The notes below the pieces were generated by a model. The model did no database searches. It was not told the origin of the DNA and saw only the letters and a list, made by a program, of their open reading frames with translations. From assembly GCA_963833235.1 (NCBI GenBank), contig CAWHXG010000001.1:558001-622000 (forward strand): a stretch of DNA of 64,000 nt. Reading direction: 5' to 3'. The position numbers were made by a program, and so were the translations under genes. The stretch comes from CAWHXG01 sp963833235. Lineage in GTDB: Bacteria > Pseudomonadota > Alphaproteobacteria > Rhodobacterales > Rhodobacteraceae. Of the stretch, positions 36,511 through 46,530 are shown one piece after another (position 1 is the stretch's first letter; every line of letters starts with the position of its first letter).

Positions 36511-36550
36511 GATATAGGTTCCGAAATGCGACATGTCAATATGTCTTATT
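36511..36550 (-). promoter_or_regulatory. Sigma-70-like promoter with palindromic operator
   Basis: On the minus strand TTGACA (36539-36534), a 17-base spacer and TATATC (36516-36511) lead into the MerR gene 8 bases later. The -35 box is embedded in GACATATTGACATGTC, which contains the palindrome GACATGTC and a partial third GACAT half-site, a likely autoregulatory site. The transcript would have a very short leader. Confidence 0.65.
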
Positions 36551-36627
36551 AATCAGCAATACAGGATTGGCGGGTCCGACGCCGTCCATGGATCCGGCCG
36601 ACGCCTCGGCACATCTTCGCACGATGA

Positions 36628-38067
36628 CTAGCTCTTCGTGAGCGACCAGAAGCCGAACTTCCTGCCGTGCTCCTCCTTCAACCGGGCGACGTAGGCATCG
36701 TGCGTCTCGAACGCACCGAAGTCCGGAATGTCACGCGCGAGCCGGGCGCAGGAGACTTGGTGCTCGGCTGCATAGCGATACCGCTTCGCCCGGGATCTGG
36801 TGAGCGTGAAATCGATGATCGCGCGGAGCACCAGCGTCGCGGCCAGCGGATGACGCTCTGACAGGGCCTCCGCCGCGGGGGCGAGATACTCGTAGTGATC
36901 CCCGTCGATCTCCTCGTGTCGGCCCACCAGGAGGTCTGAGGCGCGATCCAGCGCCGGCCAGTCGAGGAAGAACTGCAGGGCGTGAAGAAGGCTCGGATGG
37001 GCCATGGCGTGCGCCATCGCCCGCTCCTCGGCCTCGATGTCGTCGAAGTCGGGAAGCCGCTTGAGATAGGCCCGCAGGTAGCTGTCGGAGAGCGTGCGCT
37101 CGAAGCAGTCCCACCGGAACGCCTGCGCCTCCTCGCCGCGACCCAGCGCCTCCAGCGTCTGCAGGCGGATTTCCTGCCATGCCAGCGGAACCCGCAAGCT
37201 GTCGCCGAGTTCCGCGCGCTCGAGGAACCCCAGCGCCTCGCCTGCCCTGCCAGCCGCGAGCAGACGCTGCGCGATCTCGGCCGCCATCTGCGGCACCTTG
37301 CGGGTCTTTGGATCGTACTGGGCGATGAAGCCGTCGACGTCGCCCTGCGCGTCGGCGATGTCCTTGAGCGCCATGGTGACCGTGCTCGTGCGCTCGCGCG
37401 ACCGCATCTCGTGCTCGTAGGTGGTGCCGCCCGGGCCCCAGCCCACCGCCTTCCATTGGTCCTTCGGCGGCACCGGCACAGGCGAGCGACCGAGGTCCTT
37501 TGCCATCGCTTTCAGGGCCGCGAGCCCCTCGTCGCCGAGCGCCGGGGCCATGATGCCGATCAGGCCGTCATACTGGCCATAGCCGTTGTCCTGAAGCGCA
37601 TCGAGAACAGTGCCGGCGAGGGCCTGCGGATCCGGCCGGACCTTCGCGGCGAGTTGACCAAGATCGGCACAGGCCTGGTGGAAGATGCCGATGACGGTGC
37701 CGCTGGAGTCGTCGCAGCGTTCGAACACCGGTGTGGCGAGCGCCATGAACCGCCACATGAGCGCCAGCGCCTCGTCCGGATCGGCCGGCGCGATCTGCTC
37801 GACGATGGCGCGCCGCTGGGTTTCGAGATCCGTGACGAGCGCCTTGCGGTTCTTCCAGGTGATGAAGCTGCGGGCGCGGGCGATGCTGGTCAGCCGCTTG
37901 GTGATCTCCCGCGCCGCCTCCCTCGGGCTCTGGGCCCCGGCCCGCGCGAGCCGCAGCTTGCGCTTGGCCGCCGCGTTCCCGGTGCTGACCTCGATCAGCA
38001 GTTCCGCCAGGCGCTCTGCGCCCAGCGCCTCGAGGTTCTTCGCATTAAGGGTGGTCTTCGACGCCAT
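36628..38067 (-). CDS. DUF6880-like helical repeat protein
   Basis: A 479-residue soluble, mostly helical protein: KTTLNAKNLEALGAERLAEL at the start, then TPR-like units such as MAAEIAQRLLAAGRAGEALG and RLQTLEALGRGEEAQAFRWD, and a C-terminal region ending LKEEHGRKFGFWSL. This matches the DUF6880 type, with an N-terminal SAP/RHO-like segment and helical repeats. No catalytic motif. High GC and codon use like the core genome. Function unknown; such proteins are common on alphaproteobacterial islands. A 219-base gap with no gene follows before the integrase. Confidence 0.65.
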   Translation of the reverse strand: MASKTTLNAKNLEALGAERLAELLIEVSTGNAAAKRKLRLARAGAQSPREAAREITKRLTSIARARSFITWKNRKALVTDLETQRRAIVEQIAPADPDEALALMWRFMALATPVFERCDDSSGTVIGIFHQACADLGQLAAKVRPDPQALAGTVLDALQDNGYGQYDGLIGIMAPALGDEGLAALKAMAKDLGRSPVPVPPKDQWKAVGWGPGGTTYEHEMRSRERTSTVTMALKDIADAQGDVDGFIAQYDPKTRKVPQMAAEIAQRLLAAGRAGEALGFLERAELGDSLRVPLAWQEIRLQTLEALGRGEEAQAFRWDCFERTLSDSYLRAYLKRLPDFDDIEAEERAMAHAMAHPSLLHALQFFLDWPALDRASDLLVGRHEEIDGDHYEYLAPAAEALSERHPLAATLVLRAIIDFTLTRSRAKRYRYAAEHQVSCARLARDIPDFGAFETHDAYVARLKEEHGRKFGFWSLTKS

Positions 38068-38286
38068 CGGATCGCCAGTTTCTTTTCCCCGAGCCTAACA
38101 GCAGCCTGCGGGCGCCGAAACCTGCGTTCTGATTCGCGCGGCTCGTCGATTTCCCGCACCATCGCGCCGAAACGCCTTGCGCGGAAACGCGAGGCATTTC
38201 CTTTTTCTTCGCGAGTTCAATGTGTTCGTTGACTGTCGCCCCGGCTTCAGCACTGTGGAACGGCGAAAGAACCACCGAAGAGTGCC

Positions 38287-39444
38287 ATGCCCAGGATCAC
38301 CAAACGCCTCGTCGATGCCGCAGAAGCCCGCTCCACCGAATAGTTCGTCTGGGACAGTGAGATCCCTGGCTTCGGGCTGCGGGTGCTGCCGAGCGGGCGC
38401 AAGGGCTACGTGGTCCAGTATCGCGCCGGACGCCGATCCCGGCGGATCAGCCTCGGGCCCAGCACGGTCCTGACCTGCGAGCAGGCCCGCAACCGCGCCA
38501 TCTCCATTGTCGCCGCCGCGCGCAATGGCGCGGACCCCGCCGCCAAGCGGGACGCAGGGCGCAAGGCGATCACGGTGAAGGAGCTGGCGGAGCGGTTCGA
38601 CAGGGAACACATCGCGATCCGCGTGAAGGCCAGCACAGCCAAGGAATATCGCCGGAACCTCGAACGCTTCATCCTGCCCGCGCTCGGGCAACTCACTGTC
38701 ACGGGCATCACCCGGGCTGACGTGGCGAAGTTCCACCACGACCTCCGCCACATCCCCTATCAGGCGAACCGCTGCCTCGAAGTGGTCTCGAAGATGTTCA
38801 GCCTCGCCGAGATGTGGGGCCTGGGTCCGGACGGCACCAACCCGAGAAAACACATCCGAAAGTACCCCGAGGAGAAGCGCGAGCGGTTCCTCAGCGCGGC
38901 TGAACTGCGCCGCATTGGCGAGGTGCTGCGCGAGATGGAGGCGGAGGGGATCGAACTGCCCTCGGCCATCCTCGCCGCCCGCCTGCTCATACTGACTGGC
39001 TGTCGGCTGAACGAGATCATGACGCTGAAATGGGCATACGTCGATCTGGCCGAACGCGTTCTGCGCCTGCCGGATTCCAAGTCCGGCGCCAAGGTCGTCC
39101 ATCTCGGCCAGCCTGCTGTCGATCTGCTCCGCGACGCCCATCGCCTCGCCGGGAACCCGTGGGTCATCACCGGCACCCTGCCCGGCAAGCGCCTGAGCGA
39201 TCTGCAGCCCTTCTGGCAGCGCGTCCGGGCCCGCGCTGGCGTGAAGGACGTCCGCATCCACGACCTGCGCCACACCTTCGCGTCGACCGCCGTCGCCTCG
39301 GGTCAGGGCCTGCCGATGATCGGCAAGCTGCTCGGGCACACGCAGGTCCAGACCACCGCGCGTTACGCCCACCTCGCCGCCGAGCCGGTGCGGACGGCGG
39401 CGGACGCGGTGGCTGCGTCACTCAAGGATGCGCTTGCGGGATGA
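38287..39444 (+). pseudogene. Tyrosine integrase with amber codon at position 19
   Basis: The gene starts MPRITKRLVDAAEARSTE at 38287, then a TAG at 38341-38343 where relatives have a residue such as Tyr (E-Y-FVWDSE), then FVWDSEIPGFGLRVLPSGRK in the same frame. The remaining 367 codons are intact: arm-binding domain, core-binding domain (about 70-170) and catalytic domain with the Arg in TGCRLNEIMTLKW, HDLRHTFAS and LLGHTQVQTTARYAHL, which holds the His and the Tyr nucleophile. A single TAC-to-TAG change would explain it. Restart at a downstream GTG (38383) would lose part of the arm-binding domain. This is the likely integrase of the tRNA-fMet island. Confidence 0.88.
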
Positions 39445-39543
39445 GCGGAAGCGATCGATCCGTACAGGTTTCAGGGCTTTCCCATGATGCGTTAAAGTGG
39501 GATGCTGCACTCTGCATTACTTTTGCAGCACATGCGGATCCCC

Positions 39544-39744
39544 ATGATGGCCAGCAACAAAACGGCAACGCTCACTTTGAGGCTCGATCCAACCCTCAAG
39601 GACGCATTGCGAAACGCGGCCGAACAAGAGCATCGGTCGCTGGCCAACATGGTCGAAGTCATGATCTTGGACTATTGCGGTCGCCACGGTCATGCGATTC
39701 CGAACGCTGCGGAAGAGACGAAGCGTGGGGAGCAGTCCAAGTGA
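39544..39744 (+). CDS. Small ribbon-helix-helix protein
   Basis: 66 residues, Arc/CopG-like: TATLTLRLDPTLKDALRNAA forms the beta strand and first helix, EHRSLANMVEVMILDYCGR the second helix. This fold binds DNA as a dimer and is typical of antitoxins and small repressors. The start could be 39532, 39544 or 39547. Its stop TGA overlaps the GTG start of the DUF499 gene (39741-39744), so it is translationally coupled to, and may regulate, the defence operon behind it. Confidence 0.75.
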   Translation: MMASNKTATLTLRLDPTLKDALRNAAEQEHRSLANMVEVMILDYCGRHGHAIPNAAEETKRGEQSK

Positions 39745-42700
39745 TCAAGACAATCAAGCAAGCTTGTACGTTCAATCCGGTGATCAAGGATTATCGGATG
39801 GCCGAGGGAATTGAAAACCTCGCCGACTTGATCGCTGACAATGGTGATGGGCGCGACTTTTTTGCCCGTAATTTTGTAACGCACGGAATGGAGCAGCTCT
39901 TCAAGGAGGGCATGCTGCGTCTCTCCGGGAAATCTGACCAGGCGGTTTTCGAGCTAACCCAAGCCATGGGTGGTGGTAAGACGCACATGATGGTTGCCCT
40001 TGGGTTGCTGGCACGCCATCCGCATTTACGGCCAGAAGTCCTCCCGGAGGAGCTGAATAAGCGAGTTGACTTTGCAGAGGCAAGGATTGCAGCTTTCAAT
40101 GGCCGCAACAGCCCCGACAACTACATCTGGGGTGAGATAGCCTCCCAACTTGGTGCCGATGAAGCCATACGGCCGCATTGGGCGAACGGGCCTAGGGCAG
40201 TCGACCAAAGAAAATGGAAAGAGATCATTGGCGACAAGCCAACGCTAATACTGCTGGACGAGCTCCCACCCAATCTTCAAAACGCCGCCACTCAATCTGT
40301 TGGCGCTGGCACACTTGCGGATATGGTTGTCTACTCTCTGAGCTCCTTGATGAGCGCAGCTCTGGAACTACCAAACTGCGCCATCGTGATCGCCAACCTT
40401 TCAGGCAGCTACAAGTCTCAAACAAAGGCGCTCGCTGAAGCCGTTGGGAATCTGCAGCAGGAGGCGAGACGCCAGGCAATGACGATCACCCCGGTCCAGC
40501 TGGCGGGGAACGAGATATACGAGATCCTGAAAAAGCGCCTGATCGATCAGCTACCGGATGAAAGAACAATCGCCGATATCGCTGAAGAATATGCGCAGCA
40601 GGTAAAAAAGGCGGAAGACGGTGGATACATCGTTGCGTCAAGCATCGAGCAGATTGCTGAGCAAGTGCGTGAGACGTATCCATTCCATCCATCGTTCAAG
40701 CATCTTGTCGCGCTATTCAAAGAGAATGAAGGCTTCCGACAGACTCGCGGCTTGATGCAATTCACTGCACGACTTCTAAAGAGCGTCGAGCAGCGGAAGT
40801 CAGATGATGTATTCCTCATTGGAACTCAGCATCTGGACCTGAACGACGACCAGGTCCGCGACGAAATTGAACGCATCGCACCCAAGCTGCTCCCTGCTGT
40901 TACCCGAGACATTGCCGATTCCGGCAACTCTATCTCCGAAACGATTGATGACGAGATGGGAGCAGACGCCGCCCAGCAGGTGATGACCCTTTTGCTTGCA
41001 TCGTCCCTCTCGCGGGCTGTGGGTGGCCGAATTGGCCTGTCAGACAGCGAGATCATCGAGTTTCTTGCCGCGCCCAATCGCAAGCCGGATGAGTTCTTGT
41101 CGGCACTCGAACGCCTCCGCGAGCAAGCTTGGTACCTACATCGAGAGGAACAGCGTTTCTTCGTGAAAGAGACAGAGAATCTCTCGCGACAAATTGAGCG
41201 TACCGCAAAGGAAATACCGCAGCCCAAGATCGACCAAGCGCTGATAAATCGACTTATGGGTATCCTGCAGCCGTCCAGCAAGCGGGCATACCAGGAGCTA
41301 CAAGTTCTCCCCAAGCTTGACGACCTGCGCCTAAGCGGCCCTCGCGTCTTGATTGTCATCCGCCCAGACGGTCGGGTGCCGCCGAACGAATTGCAGAATT
41401 TCTTCGACTATCAACAGGAGAAGAACAACTTGCTGGTGCTTACGGGTCAGGACAGTCATCTCGCTGACGCCGTAGAGGATCGGCTGCGGGAGCTCTACGC
41501 GATCGAGCAGATCTCGAAGCGACTGAAGCCTGGCGACACCTTGTTCGAAGAGGCGCGAGACCGCCTTGAGGACGCAGAAGATCGCTTTCACAAGGCTTTG
41601 TCAGCTGGATACAACCGCATCTATTATCCCGCGCTTGAAGAGACTGATGGCAGCGAACGGTTGATGGCGGTGACTATCGACAATGGGCTGCGAACTGGCC
41701 AAGGAGAGCAATCGGCGGAGCTGCAGATCGAGAACCTGCTCGCCAGCCCGCGCGCCAACTACAAGCTCGCGCTCGATATGGCCGATGAGTTCAGCCAGTA
41801 TTTTGCGATGGCCGAGGAGTACCTCTGGCCCTCTGGTAAGGACAACCGGCGCACACCGTGGAAGGACGTCGTCAGCCGGGCCAAAGGCAGCCCGGTGTGG
41901 CCATGGATGCCGGGCGCCGGTGGTCTGGAGGCGCTGAAGACCGAGGCTCTGAAGCAAGGGCGGTGGCGTCTTGGCGAAGACGGCTATATTGAGAAGGGCC
42001 CGTTCCCGAAGGAAAAGACGACGATCAATGTCTCGCTTCAGGGGAGCACGGACACCGGCGAGTCCCTTCTGAGCCTCACGCCCCGCAACGCAGGGGACAG
42101 CCCCGTAGTTCATTACTCTCCAAAGGCCGAGGTGACAGAGGCCGATCCGAAGGTCGAAGACCTGGACAACTTCTCGACGAGTGAAGGGTCGCTGTATTTC
42201 TGGGTCAAGGATCCGACCGGCAAGTTCGAGAGCGGACCACCTGTTCGCTGGGTGGCAGAGCTGAAGATACGGCATCAGGTTGATCCCGCAGGAGAAAAAC
42301 GCCGCGTCACTCTGCAATCGACACCCAGAGCGGCGATTACGTACTCGCTCGACGGCTCCAACCCGAAGGATGGCATCGAATTCACGGAGCCATTCGAAAT
42401 CGGGCCGGAGGCACTCCGCCTGCTGGTCTATGCACGCGCCGGCGAATCCAACAAGACGGCGGACTTCCAGATCCCTGCCAGCGGCGACAAGCGAGTTCAG
42501 ATCGACGATACGAAACCTGCAAGGCTTCAGGGGAAGCGTGTATCTCTCGACACGACCGACCGGGTCTACGGCGTCATCAACAAGTTCAAGGACAACGACA
42601 ACACGCTCTTCAGGGGCGTTCGCATCGAGATCGGCGAAGGCGAAAATACCGTAACCGTGCGCTTCCAGGAGCGCGCCATCACAGCCGGAATGATCGAGGG

Positions 42701-42860
42701 CGTGGTCAACAGTCTGCGTGCGGTCCTGAAGGAGGATCAAGCGCCGGTCGCAATCACGATCAGCGACGGCGTGGAGTTCGAGAACGGCTTCGCCGTGAAG
42801 GAGTTCGCGAAGATCGCGGGGCTGGATCTGAAACCCGGAGACCTGGTGCAGGAGGCGTAG
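39741..42860 (+). CDS. DUF499-family AAA+ ATPase (defence operon)
   Basis: A 1039-residue predicted ATPase (COG1483/DUF499). The GTG start at 39741 overlaps the upstream stop (GTGA) with GGGGAG nearby; a much longer open frame upstream is antisense-like and rejected. Walker A reads LTQAMGGGKTHMMVAL (about residue 75) and Walker B TLILLDELPPNL. The C-terminal 350 residues have chitobiase/Fn3-like YSLDGSNPKDGIEF and no known catalytic site. DUF499 genes typically travel with DUF1156 methylases and helicases in defence islands, as here. GC rises sharply from about 41690, inside this gene, suggesting a recombinant. Confidence 0.88.
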   Translation: MIKTIKQACTFNPVIKDYRMAEGIENLADLIADNGDGRDFFARNFVTHGMEQLFKEGMLRLSGKSDQAVFELTQAMGGGKTHMMVALGLLARHPHLRPEVLPEELNKRVDFAEARIAAFNGRNSPDNYIWGEIASQLGADEAIRPHWANGPRAVDQRKWKEIIGDKPTLILLDELPPNLQNAATQSVGAGTLADMVVYSLSSLMSAALELPNCAIVIANLSGSYKSQTKALAEAVGNLQQEARRQAMTITPVQLAGNEIYEILKKRLIDQLPDERTIADIAEEYAQQVKKAEDGGYIVASSIEQIAEQVRETYPFHPSFKHLVALFKENEGFRQTRGLMQFTARLLKSVEQRKSDDVFLIGTQHLDLNDDQVRDEIERIAPKLLPAVTRDIADSGNSISETIDDEMGADAAQQVMTLLLASSLSRAVGGRIGLSDSEIIEFLAAPNRKPDEFLSALERLREQAWYLHREEQRFFVKETENLSRQIERTAKEIPQPKIDQALINRLMGILQPSSKRAYQELQVLPKLDDLRLSGPRVLIVIRPDGRVPPNELQNFFDYQQEKNNLLVLTGQDSHLADAVEDRLRELYAIEQISKRLKPGDTLFEEARDRLEDAEDRFHKALSAGYNRIYYPALEETDGSERLMAVTIDNGLRTGQGEQSAELQIENLLASPRANYKLALDMADEFSQYFAMAEEYLWPSGKDNRRTPWKDVVSRAKGSPVWPWMPGAGGLEALKTEALKQGRWRLGEDGYIEKGPFPKEKTTINVSLQGSTDTGESLLSLTPRNAGDSPVVHYSPKAEVTEADPKVEDLDNFSTSEGSLYFWVKDPTGKFESGPPVRWVAELKIRHQVDPAGEKRRVTLQSTPRAAITYSLDGSNPKDGIEFTEPFEIGPEALRLLVYARAGESNKTADFQIPASGDKRVQIDDTKPARLQGKRVSLDTTDRVYGVINKFKDNDNTLFRGVRIEIGEGENTVTVRFQERAITAGMIEGVVNSLRAVLKEDQAPVAITISDGVEFENGFAVKEFAKIAGLDLKPGDLVQEA

Positions 42861-42863
42861 GGA

Positions 42864-43496
42864 ATGCCCAGTGGGCAGACGGCAGGCAAAAAGACGAACC
42901 TGGACGCTGGTGATGGCCGCGAGGCCAAGCCGACGCTCGGGTTCGGAGTGCCTGCAACGTCGGACCCTCACCACTTCAAGGTCAGGATCCCTCCGGCCAA
43001 CTCCGGAAAGGTCCAGATCAGCGAATACCTCGGACTGCAGGCCAGCAGCGACGAGTTCGCGGTGATGGACCGGGTCGTTCTGGACCGCCCACGCTGGACC
43101 GCGATCCGCAGCGAGGTCCAGCGCGCCTTCAACGCGCGGCTGAAAGCCCATGACCTGAAGACATCCGCCTGGAAGGTCGGGGAGAACCCCGTCGACCGGT
43201 TGCTCGGCAAGGAACTCTGCGTTCTCGCCTGGGCCGTCGAGGACATGGAGATGGACAAGATCCCCGTCGCGGTCCGCAACTGGTTGGCGCTTCGCCCGGA
43301 GGAACGGTGGTGGCTCTTCGGCATGACGGCGATGGCCACCGGAACGGTAAAGGACGCCGGCCGCGGCTGGCGGCTCGCGCTTCGACACGCGCTTGGAGAT
43401 GTCGCACAGAGCGATCTGATGCAGCCCCGCGCCAGAAGACAAATCGGGAAGGCCAGCGACCGGCCGACCCTCGACCTTTTTGACGACGAGATCTGA
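42864..43496 (+). CDS. DUF3780-like protein
   Basis: A 210-residue soluble protein starting 3 bases after the DUF499 stop. Recognisable stretches: TLGFGVPATSDPHHFKVRIP, VQISEYLGLQASSDEFAVMD, VLAWAVEDMEMDKIPVAVRN and WLALRPEERWWLFGMTAMAT. This matches the DUF3780 type, which is almost always found between DUF499 and DUF1156 genes. No catalytic motif is visible. It is probably a structural or substrate-binding part of the complex. Assigned from memory of the family plus position. Confidence 0.72.
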   Translation: MPSGQTAGKKTNLDAGDGREAKPTLGFGVPATSDPHHFKVRIPPANSGKVQISEYLGLQASSDEFAVMDRVVLDRPRWTAIRSEVQRAFNARLKAHDLKTSAWKVGENPVDRLLGKELCVLAWAVEDMEMDKIPVAVRNWLALRPEERWWLFGMTAMATGTVKDAGRGWRLALRHALGDVAQSDLMQPRARRQIGKASDRPTLDLFDDEI

Positions 43497-46400
43497 ATGA
43501 ACGACTTGACCCCACTCGCCCTGAAAGATGCTCCTGCGCTGATCGAAGGGACATTCCCAGCTCAGAAAATCTCTTTCGAAGCGCAGCGAGAAAGAGATGC
43601 TGGTGGCGCTCAAACTCTGACTGCGCTGGGAGCTTATTGGAAGGGCCGCAAACCACTCATCTTAGTCCGCGCAATTGTCCTCGGCTGCTTGCTGCCACGG
43701 ACAGATGATGGCCCGAAAGACCTCGAAATTTTTGAGAAGCTCTTGGCCTTTGATGACCTCAGCTTAGCCCGCCGAGCCGTTGCTCAGGGCGACGTCAGGC
43801 CTTCGATGATCGCCGAAGTAGTGACCATCCAGAACCCGTGGGATTATTTCACTCATAGCTTAAGTGAGGGAAACGAACTCTTCAAAGACATCGAAGCTGC
43901 CAGCTTTCCATTGGATCACGGCATGTATGGGGCATCAATTCGTTGGCGCCAAAATATTAGCGACGATCAAAAGGCAGAAGTAATTTGCAAATTTTTAGAA
44001 ACGTTTTATACTTACGAGGAAAAATCCTCCTTCACCAAGAGGCCCGAAGAGGTCGATCAAGCCTGGCTTTACAGGGATATTTGGAAGGACGTAAATAGCT
44101 ACCTTGCCGCTTGGGGCGTTCAGGCGAGCTCGCACGTTGATCTGGTTGATCAGCTAAGTAAGCTACGCTTTGGTAGAAGCTGTATTGTCGGAGATGCGTT
44201 TTGTGGTGGCGGTTCAATACCGTTTGAAGGCGCTCGTATCGGTTGCGATGTTTTGGCTTCCGACATCAATCCTATTGCGACGATGCTCACATGGGGCTCC
44301 GCACATATTATTGGATCAGATCCCGAGGAACGCCTCAGAATTGAGCGGGAACAGCTTACGCTCACTAAGCGAGTCTGGGAGGAGATCGACGGCCTCGGGA
44401 TTGAAAGAGCGCTGAATGGAGATCATGCTCGATTTTTCCTGTATTGCACGGAAGCGAAGTGTCCGAGCACAGGTTGGCGAGTTCCCATCCTGCCGACCAA
44501 GGTCGTGTCGACACGCAGTAACTGCATCGTAAATTTAAAAGAGGATCCGGTTTCAAAAAGATTTGCGATTGAGGTTCAAGAAAATGTGTCGCACGAGCAA
44601 CTCAAAGCCGCACGGCAGGGAACGCTGCAAGGCGGAAATCTCATCTATGAAATTTCTGGGGTCAAATACTCAATCCCAATCAAAACGCTTCGCGGTGACT
44701 ATTCTGGGAATGGAGCGAGAGGAAATAAGCTTCGTCAGTGGACGCTATCTGACTTTGAGCACGAAGTCGACGATTTATACTCCGAAAGGCTATACGCCAT
44801 CCAATGGATCCGAAAGTCCAGCATAAGTAAGAAAACTTGGAGCACGTACTTTGCGGCGCTAACGGAACATGATCTGCAGAATGAAGCGATAGTTTCCAAA
44901 CTCGTTTCCGAGAGCTTAGTTGACCTTCAAAGGCGTGGCCTATTGCCTGACATGGAAATAGAACACGGCAAGAATACTGATCAAGTCATCCGGGAGCGCG
45001 GCTGGCGATATTGGCACCACCTCTTCAGTCCGAGGCAGCTGTTGGTGAACTCGATCGTTCTAAAGCACAGCCGTTCACCCGAGTCGCAAATATTCTTTGC
45101 ACGAACTCTTGGACTTCAACTCAAAGCTTACAACATGGGTTGGACCGTCAAATCGAGACAAAAATAATAACACCTTCTCTCAACAGAAGTTGAGCACACT
45201 GTTTAACAGGGCTGAGAGAGGTTGGGCATTTTTGCAAGACACAATCAAGTACTCACCTCGTGACAGAGGCAAAGTCCACGGCTCATTTTCAGTACAAACA
45301 TTGGATGCATCTGAAGTGTCTTCCAACGCTGATCTTTGGATCACCGACCCTCCCTATGCTGATGCCGTAAATTATCATGAAATCACCGAATTTTTCATAG
45401 CTTGGCTGCGAAAGGCGAGAGCTGAAGAGTTCTCAGAGTGGACTTGGGACTCCCGCCGCGCGCTGGCGATCAAAGGGACCGGCGACGATTTCAGGCGGGG
45501 AATGGTCGACGCCTATCGCGCCATGGCCAAGCACATGCCGGACAACGGCATGCAGTGCGTGATGTTCACGCATCAGGACACCGGCGTGTGGTCTGACATG
45601 GTCGGGATCTTCTGGGCTGCAGGGCTCCAGGTTGTGGCGGCCTGGTACATCGCGACCGAAACGACTTCTGAGCTGAAGAAAGGCGGTTACGTCCAGGGCA
45701 CGGTCATCCTGATGCTGCGCAAGCGACCGGCCGGTGAACGCTCCGGCTTCAAACAGCGCATCCTTCCCGCCGTCCGCACCGAGGTGGAACGCCAGATCGA
45801 GAGCATGATGCACCTCAATGACGAGGTGAAGGACAAGCTCGGCGAGCCGGTCTTCAACGACTCCGACCTGCAGATGGCGGGATACGCTGCGGCGCTGAAA
45901 GTGCTCACCGCCTACACCCATATCGGCGGAGACGACGTGACGAGCTTCGCGCTGCGCCCACGCCAGCGTGGCGAGGAGACCGTCGTCGACGAGATCGTCC
46001 AGCAAGCTGCGGAAGCGGCCAACAGCCTTCTCGTACCCGAAGGGCTCGAAGCAGAGACGTGGTCCCGCCTGACCGGCATCCAGCGGTTCTACTTCCGCAT
46101 GATGGACATGGAGACGACGGGCGCCAGCAAGCTCGACAACTACCAGAATTTCGCAAAAGCGTTTCGGGTTGCCGACTATGCCAAGGTGATGGGCAACATG
46201 GCTGCGAACAGCGCCCGCCTCAAGCGCGTGACCGACTTCGCCTCCCGCGACCTGACGGACAGCACAGAGATCGGGCCGACCTGGCTCGGCCGACTGATCA
46301 TTGGGCTGCAGCAGCTTCTGGCGGAAACGGAACCGACGGTCGTCGTGGGCCAGATCCAGGAAGACCTGCCGGACTTCCTCGAAATCCGCCGACAGCTGAT

Positions 46401-46506
46401 CGACATGCTCTCGTTCATCGAGCGGAAAGCCCCCGAAAAAGAGGTGCGCGATGCCGCCGAAGTCCTCGGCGGTCGTCTCAAGAACCTCCGCGCGTTGAGC
46501 CAGTAA
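43497..46506 (+). pseudogene. DUF1156 (COG1743) DNA methyltransferase, frameshifted
   Basis: About 1000 codons. The AdoMet-binding block is GDAFCGGGSIPFEGARIGCD with LASDINPIATML, and the catalytic block WITDPPYADAVNYHEITEF, an adenine-N6/cytosine-N4-type DPPY. The frame breaks at about 45103, where relatives read FFARLLDFNSKLTTW; removing one A restores it. As given, the first part (to 45167) carries the AdoMet site and the second carries DPPY, so no single peptide has both. The first 1.9 kb is A/T-rich (22 G+C of 60 at 44521-44580) and the rest GC-rich (42 of 60 at 45961-46020). Starts directly after DUF3780. Confidence 0.85.
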
Positions 46507-46530
46507 CGCGCTCAGGGAGGGACCCGCGAC

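Noticed and set aside
38095..39372. 425-residue leftward open frame opposite the integrase
   Set aside because: Shadow of the integrase in GC-rich DNA; no domain visible.
39030..39740. N-terminal extension of the DUF499 protein
   Set aside because: It overlaps the integrase in another frame with Arg/Pro-rich shadow sequence; GTG at 39741 has a ribosome site and a GTGA overlap.
41601..43613. 670-residue leftward open frame opposite DUF499 and DUF3780 genes
   Set aside because: Antisense to well-supported genes; composition is Arg/Leu/Asp-rich shadow sequence with no motifs.
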